From Phenylobacterium sp. (GTDB lineage: Bacteria; Pseudomonadota; Alphaproteobacteria; Caulobacterales; Caulobacteraceae): 64,000 bases of DNA. Positions 59,119 to 64,000 of this stretch are shown piece after piece. The translations under genes were made by a program, and so were the position numbers. Location: contig JAGOQB010000001.1 in assembly GCA_017991675.1 (NCBI GenBank), positions 310,001 through 374,000 of the forward strand, read 5' to 3'. How positions within the stretch are numbered: the first letter of the stretch is position 1; every line of letters begins with the position of its first letter. A model generated the notes under the pieces. The model made no database searches. It saw nothing but the letters and a program-made list of their open reading frames with translations, and was not told the DNA's origin.

Positions 59119-59463
59119 ATGACACCTATCATGGCGCTTGGCGTCGGTCTCGGCATTCTCGCCCAGGGCACGTTCGGCGGCTCGGGCGGCACGCTCAAGT
59201 CACAGCCCGGGACGTGGGGCCCCGCGCCGGCCGCCGCCCCCTACACGCCGCCGCCGGTCTACGGCGCCCCGACGCCCGCCCGGCGCGCGCCGACGCCCAG
59301 CCTGGCGCCGCCGGCCTTCCCCGCCGCGCCCAAGGCGCCGGAGATGTATCAGCCGCCGAACTTCAAACCCTACAAGCCGGGCGTCTCGCCCTATTCCGAC
59401 CGCGGCGGCCTCAACGCCCATCCGAGCCCGGCCAAGCCGCCCGGCTACATCGACCTGCGCTGA
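59119..59463 (+). CDS. small proline-rich hypothetical protein
   Basis: A 114-residue protein starting with a short hydrophobic stretch ([18 protein letters not shown]) that could be a membrane anchor or signal, then a Pro/Ala/Tyr-rich low-complexity body ([34 protein letters not shown]). No recognised domain. AGGAGG directly before the ATG argues it is real. It is on the plus strand between two divergent/convergent minus-strand genes, rpsB and dnaE, and ends 6 bases from the dnaE stop. Function unknown. Confidence 0.6.
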   Translation: MTPIMALGVGLGILAQGTFGGSGGTLKSQPGTWGPAPAAAPYTPPPVYGAPTPARRAPTPSLAPPAFPAAPKAPEMYQPPNFKPYKPGVSPYSDRGGLNAHPSPAKPPGYIDLR

Positions 59464-59469
59464 GCCGGT

Positions 59470-62400
59470 CTAGATATCCTCGACGAAGACCACGCCGGGC
59501 GCGGTCTTCAGGGCGCCCCGCACCGACACGTCCAGGCTGAAACGCCCCGGCAGCTTGAGCTCGATTTCACGGCCGCGCTCGATGTTGGCGACCAGGATGA
59601 TCTCCCCGCCGCGGGGATTGGCGACATTCTCCAGCCGCTTCTTCAGCGCCTCGATCTCGGCGCTGCGCGGCGCCACGTGGACGCGCAGCCCGGCCACCGC
59701 GTTCTCGATCGCCTTGTCGATGGGCTCGGCGTCGTCACCGAAGAAGCGAACCTCGCCGTCGCGGGCCTTGGCGCGAACCTTGATCGCCACCGCCTTGCCG
59801 GGCTCGAGTACGTCGCGGCACTTGCGAAGCGACTCCGGTGGGAACAGCACCTCGTACTCCCCTGTCGGATCCGACAAGGTGACGAAAGCGAACTTCTCGC
59901 CGCTGGACTGGGACGCCCGCTCCTGTTTGCGCCGTACGACACCGGCCATCCGGAACGCCTCGGCGCCCGCCTCGGCCTTTGGGATCACTTCCGCCAACAG
60001 ATCGGTCCGACGACGGCGCAGCGCCGTCACCATGTCGTCGAGCGGGTGCCCTGACAGATAGAAGCCGACCGCCGCCAGTTCCTCGTCCAGCCGTTGGACC
60101 GGGGTCCAGGGCTCGGCCTTCGGCATCTTCTTCCGGACCTGTGCGACCAGGTGATGGGTCCCGTCGGAGAACAGCGCGCCCTGCGCCGAACTTTCCTGAG
60201 AAGCCACGCTTTGTCCCAGGCCGGCGAGGAGCTCCGCCGCAGCGAGCAATTGCGCCCGGTCCACGTGAATGGAATCAAAGGCCCCGGCGCGGGCGAGTGT
60301 TTCGAACGTCCGCTTGTTGACCTGCTTGGGATCCACCCGCGAGGCGAAGTCGAAGATGTCCTTGAAGGGACCGCCCGCGGTGCGGACCGCCACCACGTGC
60401 TCCATCGCCTGCTGACCGACGTTGCGGATGCCGCCGAGCGCGTAGAGAACCTCGCCGTCCTCCACCTCGAAATCCGCGCCTGAGCGGTTCACGTCGGGGC
60501 TGCGGATCTTCACCCCGAACCGCTTGGCGTCCTGGTAGAAGACCGCCAGCTTGTCGGTGTTGGAGATATCGAGGCTCATCGAGGCCGCGAAGAACTCGAC
60601 CGGCGTGTTCGCCTTCAGCCAGGCCGTCTGGTACGAGACATAGGCGTAGGCCGCCGCGTGGCTCTTGTTGAAGCCGTAGCCCGCGAACTTGTCCACGAGG
60701 TCGAAGATCGACCCGGCCTGCTCGGCCGGCACGCCCTTGGCCTCGGCCCCGGAGACGAACCTGGCCCGCTGCAGGTCCATCTCCTCCTTCTTCTTCTTGC
60801 CCATCGCCCGGCGCAGAAGGTCCGCTTCCCCGAGCGAATAGCCGGCCAGGATCTGGGCGATCTGCATCACCTGTTCCTGGTAGACGATGATCCCGTAGGT
60901 CTCCTTCAGCACCGGCTCCAGGCTTGGGTGCATGTAGTCGATGGGCTTGCGGCCGAACTTGCAATCGATGAAGGCCGGGATGTTGTCCATCGGACCCGGC
61001 CGGTACAGCGACACGACGGCGGTGACGTCCTCCAGCGAGCCGGGGCGCAGCTGGCGCAGGGTGTCGCGCATCCCCTGCCCTTCGAGCTGGAACACTCCGA
61101 CCGTGCCGCCGTTGGACATCACTTCGTAGGCCGGCGCGTCGTCGACGCCGAGCGTTGCGAAGTCGACATGCTCGCCCCGCTTGCGCAGGAACTTCAGCGC
61201 CCGGTCGATGACCGTCAGGGTCTTCAGGCCCAGGAAGTCGAACTTCACCAAGCCGGCGCTCTCGACCCACTTCATGTTGAACTGGGTGGCGGGCAGCTCC
61301 GAGCGCGGATCGCGATAGAGCGGGGTCAGCTGAGTCAGCGGCCGGTCGCTGATCACCACGCCGGCGGCGTGGGTCGAGGCGTTGCGGTAGAGGCCTTCCA
61401 GTTGCAGCGCGGTCTCCAGCAGCTGCTTGACCGCCTCGTCGTCGTCCTTGGCCTGGCGCAGGCGCGGCTCGATCTCGATGGCCTTGGCCAGCGTCACCGG
61501 GTTGGCCGGGTTCGCCGGCACCATCTTGGCCAGACGGTCGACCAAGCCCAGCGGCAGCTGCAGCACCCGGCCCACGTCGCGCAGCACGGCGCGCGCCTGC
61601 AGGGTGCCGAAAGTGATGATCTGCGCCACCCGGTCGCGACCGTAGTGCTTCTGGACGTAGCTGATGACCTCTTCCCGGCGCTCCTGGCAGAAGTCGATAT
61701 CGAAGTCGGGCATCGATACCCGCTCCGGATTCAGGAAGCGTTCGAACAGCAGGCCGTAGCGCAACGGGTCGAGGTCGGTGATGGTCAGGGCATAGGCGAC
61801 CAGCGAGCCGGCGCCCGACCCCCGTCCCGGCCCAACCGGAATGTCGTGGTCCTTGGCCCACTTGATGAAGTCCGACACGATCAGGAAGTAGCCGGGGAAG
61901 CCCATCTTGCTGATGACCCCGATCTCACGTTCCAGACGCGCTTCATACTCTTCAACCGGCAGCGCGTTGGCCTGACCGCCGGCGATCCGCGCCTTCAGCC
62001 CCTCGCGCGCCTGGTGGGCCAGTTCGTCGGCCTCCGAGCGGCCGGCCCCGGTATCGAAGCGCGGCAGGATCGGGTCGCGCTTCTTGACCATGAAGGCGCA
62101 GCGGCGGGCGATGTCGAGGGTGTTGTCGCAAGCTTCCGGCAGGTCCGCGAACAGCGCCCGCATGTCGGCGCCCGACTTGAACCAGTGTTCCGGCGTCACC
62201 CGCCGCCGCTCGTCCTGGCTGATGAACGCGCCGTCGGCGATGCAGAGCAGCGCTTCGTGCGCCTCGTACATGGCCGGCTTGGCGAAATAGACGTCGTTGG
62301 TCGCGACCAGCGGCACGTCGTTGTCATAGGCGAACGCCACCAGTTCGCCCTCGGCGGCGGCCTGCGCCGGCAACCCATGCCGCTGAAGCTCGACATAGAA

Positions 62401-62919
62401 CCGGTCGCCGAACACCCGAACCATCTCGGCCAGCGCGGCCTTGCCCTCGGGAATCTTGCCGGCGGCCAGCAGCGGATCGACCGGGCCGTCGACGCCGCCG
62501 GACAACAGGATCAGGCCCTCGGAATGCTCGGCCACCTTCGCCCAGGGGACCGAAACGTCCTCGCCGCCGTCGGCCTCAAGATAGCAGAGCGAGGAAAGCT
62601 CGCTGAGATTGAGATAGCCCTGCTCGCTCTGGGCCAGCAGGACGATGGTCGGGATCTTGGCCCAGCGCTCGGACTGACCGCCGCCGATGCCGGTGACCGG
62701 CAGCGCGCAGCCGATGATCGGCTGGACGCCCGCGTCCTTGCTGGTGACCGAAAATTCGAGCGCGCCGTAGAGGTTGGCCCGGTCGGTCAGGGCCACGGCC
62801 GGCATCTCCGCCGCCTTGGCCAACCCGCTGACCTTGTCGGCCTTGATCGCGCCCTCGAGCAGCGAATAGGCGGAGCGAACCCGCAGGTGGACGAAACCCT
62901 CGTTCACCGCTTCGCTCAC
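59470..62919 (-). CDS. dnaE: DNA polymerase III alpha subunit
   Basis: Replicative polymerase. The protein is 1149 residues: an N-terminal PHP domain (1-280) whose first metal motif reads [13 protein letters not shown] instead of HxH, so it is likely not catalytic; a C-family polymerase core with the catalytic Asp pair in [14 protein letters not shown] (about 405) and a third Asp in [10 protein letters not shown] (about 555); helix-hairpin-helix and OB-fold regions (about 820-1080). Its start lies 16 bases after the stop of the SOS-controlled sidA-like gene, so one transcript from the damage-inducible promoter would carry both. Confidence 0.97.
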   Translation of the reverse strand: MSEAVNEGFVHLRVRSAYSLLEGAIKADKVSGLAKAAEMPAVALTDRANLYGALEFSVTSKDAGVQPIIGCALPVTGIGGGQSERWAKIPTIVLLAQSEQGYLNLSELSSLCYLEADGGEDVSVPWAKVAEHSEGLILLSGGVDGPVDPLLAAGKIPEGKAALAEMVRVFGDRFYVELQRHGLPAQAAAEGELVAFAYDNDVPLVATNDVYFAKPAMYEAHEALLCIADGAFISQDERRRVTPEHWFKSGADMRALFADLPEACDNTLDIARRCAFMVKKRDPILPRFDTGAGRSEADELAHQAREGLKARIAGGQANALPVEEYEARLEREIGVISKMGFPGYFLIVSDFIKWAKDHDIPVGPGRGSGAGSLVAYALTITDLDPLRYGLLFERFLNPERVSMPDFDIDFCQERREEVISYVQKHYGRDRVAQIITFGTLQARAVLRDVGRVLQLPLGLVDRLAKMVPANPANPVTLAKAIEIEPRLRQAKDDDEAVKQLLETALQLEGLYRNASTHAAGVVISDRPLTQLTPLYRDPRSELPATQFNMKWVESAGLVKFDFLGLKTLTVIDRALKFLRKRGEHVDFATLGVDDAPAYEVMSNGGTVGVFQLEGQGMRDTLRQLRPGSLEDVTAVVSLYRPGPMDNIPAFIDCKFGRKPIDYMHPSLEPVLKETYGIIVYQEQVMQIAQILAGYSLGEADLLRRAMGKKKKEEMDLQRARFVSGAEAKGVPAEQAGSIFDLVDKFAGYGFNKSHAAAYAYVSYQTAWLKANTPVEFFAASMSLDISNTDKLAVFYQDAKRFGVKIRSPDVNRSGADFEVEDGEVLYALGGIRNVGQQAMEHVVAVRTAGGPFKDIFDFASRVDPKQVNKRTFETLARAGAFDSIHVDRAQLLAAAELLAGLGQSVASQESSAQGALFSDGTHHLVAQVRKKMPKAEPWTPVQRLDEELAAVGFYLSGHPLDDMVTALRRRRTDLLAEVIPKAEAGAEAFRMAGVVRRKQERASQSSGEKFAFVTLSDPTGEYEVLFPPESLRKCRDVLEPGKAVAIKVRAKARDGEVRFFGDDAEPIDKAIENAVAGLRVHVAPRSAEIEALKKRLENVANPRGGEIILVANIERGREIELKLPGRFSLDVSVRGALKTAPGVVFVEDI

Positions 62920-62935
62920 CGTCTACCTCCAGGGA

Positions 62936-63025
62936 TCAGGCGGCCAGCTGGGCTACCGCACACATCATCCAGACAAAGCCTGCGACCGACACAAAGGCCA
63001 GCGATTCCCGAGCCAAGCGAACCAT
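62936..63025 (-). CDS. sidA: SidA-like SOS cell-division inhibitor peptide
   Basis: A 29-residue peptide with one membrane helix: basic start (MVRLARESLA), then FVSVAGFVWMMCAVAQLAA. The Caulobacter SidA known to block division by binding FtsW/FtsN is also 29 residues, bitopic and SOS-induced; from memory it lies next to dnaE, as here. A LexA box stands 23 bases upstream, inside a good promoter. GAGG 9 bases before the ATG sets the start; a 61-residue longer frame would begin within the promoter and is rejected. The match to SidA is by size, topology, regulation and context; I could not align it. Confidence 0.78.
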   Translation of the reverse strand: MVRLARESLAFVSVAGFVWMMCAVAQLAA

Positions 63026-63047
63026 CTGCGACGTCCTCACTGTGGAT

Positions 63048-63090
63048 GTTCTGTTCTTGTTCTTATTTCCTGTTTTGTTCTCATCGTCAA
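63048..63090 (-). promoter_or_regulatory. LexA-controlled promoter of the sidA-like gene and dnaE
   Basis: On the plus strand GTTC-N7-GTTC at 63048-63062 is a perfect alphaproteobacterial LexA box. In the minus direction TTGACG (63085-63090), 17 bases, AATAAG (63062-63067) forms the promoter, and the box begins at the last base of the -10. Further GTTC motifs at 63053 and 63077 do not have the right spacing. Confidence 0.82.
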
Positions 63091-63123
63091 GCAGCTTAGT
63101 CTCGCGCCCACACGGAGGCACGA

Positions 63124-63549
63124 ATGGACCAGCGACTCTCCCTCATCACCCTGGGCGTGGACGACCTCGCCCGTTCGCGCGCTTTCTTCGAACAGGGCCT
63201 GGGCTGGAGCCCGAGCACGGTCGCCGAGGGCGTGTGCTTCTACCAGCTGCCGGGCGTCGGTCTGGCGCTGTTCGGCCGCGACGACCTGGCCGAGGACGCC
63301 CGCCGCCCGCTCGACGGCCGGTTCTCAGGCATCACCCTGGCGATCAACGAACGCTCGCGCCGGGAGGTCGACGCCACCTTCGCCCAGGCGCTCGCGGCCG
63401 GCGCGACGCCGCTCAAGCCCCCCGAAGAGGTGTTCTGGGGCGGCTACTCCGGCTATTTCGCCGATCTCGACGGCCACACCTGGGAGGTCGCGCACAATCC
63501 GGGCTGCACGATCCACGACGACGGCACGACGACCTTCGCCCCGAGCTAA
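63124..63549 (+). CDS. VOC-superfamily protein
   Basis: A 141-residue glyoxalase/bleomycin-resistance-fold protein: [25 protein letters not shown] at the start and [17 protein letters not shown] at the end, with [20 protein letters not shown] between. This is the YaeR/lactoylglutathione-lyase-like subgroup; no specific substrate is known. It is divergent from the sidA-like gene, sharing the region with the LexA box, and its stop overlaps the stop of lolD on the other strand (CTAA). Confidence 0.86.
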   Translation: MDQRLSLITLGVDDLARSRAFFEQGLGWSPSTVAEGVCFYQLPGVGLALFGRDDLAEDARRPLDGRFSGITLAINERSRREVDATFAQALAAGATPLKPPEEVFWGGYSGYFADLDGHTWEVAHNPGCTIHDDGTTTFAPS

Positions 63550-64000
63550 AGCGTCTGCGCTTCCAGGTGGCCGTCCTTCAGGGCCAGCACCCGGTCCATG
63601 TGCTTGGCGAGCTCAAGATTGTGGGTCGCCACCAGCGCCGCGACGCCTTCCTGGCGGGCCAGGGCGTAGAGGCTGTCGAACACGGCCGCCGAGGTCTGCG
63701 GATCGAGGTTTCCGGTCGGCTCGTCGGCCAGCAGCAGCCTGGGCGAATTGGCCAGCGCCCGGGCGATCGCCACCCGCTGCTGCTCGCCGCCCGACATTTG
63801 GGCGGGCTGGTGGTCGACCCGCTCGGCGAGGCCGAGGCTCGCCAGCAGGTCCCTCGCCCGCGCGCGCGCGGCCTTGCGCGAGCGGCCGGCGATCATCTGC
63901 GGCAGGGCGACGTTGTCGAGCGCGGTGAACTCGGCCAGCAGGTGGTGCGCCTGGTAGACGAAGCCGATGGTGGCCAGCCGCACCCGGGTCCGTTGGCGGT
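63546..64000 (-). CDS. lolD: LolD lipoprotein-release ABC ATPase (N-terminal part beyond window)
   Basis: ATPase of the LolCDE complex that releases lipoproteins from the inner membrane. The visible part begins [33 protein letters not shown] (in pieces), the Q loop region that follows the Walker A motif outside the window. It continues with the ABC signature [15 protein letters not shown], Walker [16 protein letters not shown] and the switch His in [12 protein letters not shown]. MacB-type ATPases are close relatives; [16 protein letters not shown] favours LolD. The 5' part, including Walker A, is missing. Confidence 0.9.
   Translation of the reverse strand, partial: RQRTRVRLATIGFVYQAHHLLAEFTALDNVALPQMIAGRSRKAARARARDLLASLGLAERVDHQPAQMSGGEQQRVAIARALANSPRLLLADEPTGNLDPQTSAAVFDSLYALARQEGVAALVATHNLELAKHMDRVLALKDGHLEAQTL

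Noticed and set aside
58893-59198. N-terminal extension of rpsB of about 100 residues
   Set aside because: It would run through the promoter and leader; S2 clearly begins at the ATG at 58892.
63072-63080. A possible second LexA half-site pair at the sidA-like promoter
   Set aside because: GTTC at 63077 is 18 bases from the previous one, not the 11 required for GTTC-N7-GTTC.
60658-63099. An 813-codon plus-strand frame antisense to dnaE
   Set aside because: Composition is the usual antisense shadow in GC-rich DNA, with no ribosome site or domain; dnaE on the other strand is unequivocal.
63026-63121. A longer 61-residue version of the sidA-like gene
   Set aside because: The extra residues are encoded by the -35, -10 and LexA box sequences.

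Overview
The window is about 68-70% GC, densely packed and almost free of intergenic DNA. It contains no rRNA or tRNA genes, insertion sequences, prophage or CRISPR that I could see. Gene content and order point to an alphaproteobacterium of the Caulobacterales, most likely Caulobacter or Phenylobacterium-like. The evidence is the dusB-ntrB-ntrC / ntrY-ntrX cluster, a PDH E1-beta that carries its own lipoyl domain, an alphaproteobacterial LexA box (GTTC-N7-GTTC) on lexA, and a 29-residue membrane peptide next to dnaE that looks like the SOS division inhibitor SidA. The genus is inferred from family knowledge, not from a database search.

Layout. 1-10.4 kb: nitrogen-type signalling on the minus strand (dusB-ntrB-ntrC and ntrY-ntrX-dat). 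A plus-strand DAHP synthase (aroG) and a serine hydrolase sit between the two signalling pairs. aroG is preceded by what reads as a complete attenuator: a 31-codon leader peptide dense in Tyr/Phe/Trp, two alternative hairpins and a terminator. 10.4-19 kb: ispDF, a fused MFS/spermidine-synthase membrane protein, pncC, a RatA-like START protein, lipA, a lipoprotein alpha/beta-hydrolase without a serine nucleophile, an AMP-ligase and a DoxX protein. 19-25.3 kb: pyruvate dehydrogenase operon (pdhA-pdhB-GFA gene-pdhC-lpdA) downstream of an ftsB/divIC gene. 25.3-31.8 kb: eno, rpmF, a YjbR gene, pyrG, secG, a GNAT, a VOC protein and tpiA. 31.8-38.8 kb: a periplasmic-folding PPIase followed by trpE, trpG, trpD, trpC and lexA. 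38.8-44.2 kb: comEC, gltX, gltA and a small unknown. 44.2-59 kb: one long minus-strand envelope/translation cluster, rpsB-tsf-pyrH-frr-uppS-cdsA-dxr-rseP-bamA-skp-lpxD-fabZ-lpxA-lpxI-lpxB. 59-64 kb: a proline-rich small protein, dnaE behind the sidA-like gene, a VOC protein and the end of lolD.

How the genes work together. Chorismate entry (aroG) and tryptophan synthesis (trpEGDC) are in separate units, and only aroG shows an attenuator. lipA, lpdA and the lipoyl-carrying PDH subunits share the lipoate chemistry. The envelope cluster links undecaprenyl-PP and isoprenoid supply (dxr, uppS; ispDF elsewhere), phospholipid (cdsA), lipid A (lpxA/B/D/I, fabZ) and outer-membrane protein assembly (skp, bamA, rseP). 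Two LexA boxes, at lexA and at the sidA-like gene, mark the SOS circuit in this window.

Most notable items: the aromatic leader/attenuator at 4197-4337, the sidA-like SOS peptide in front of dnaE at 62936-63090, NtrC and NtrX that both lack the sigma-54 contact loop, a two-copy composite palindromic repeat (19138-19245 and its inverse at 27506-27612), and a possible CtrA/CcrM-type promoter in front of ftsB. No gene-free stretch exceeds 300 bases.
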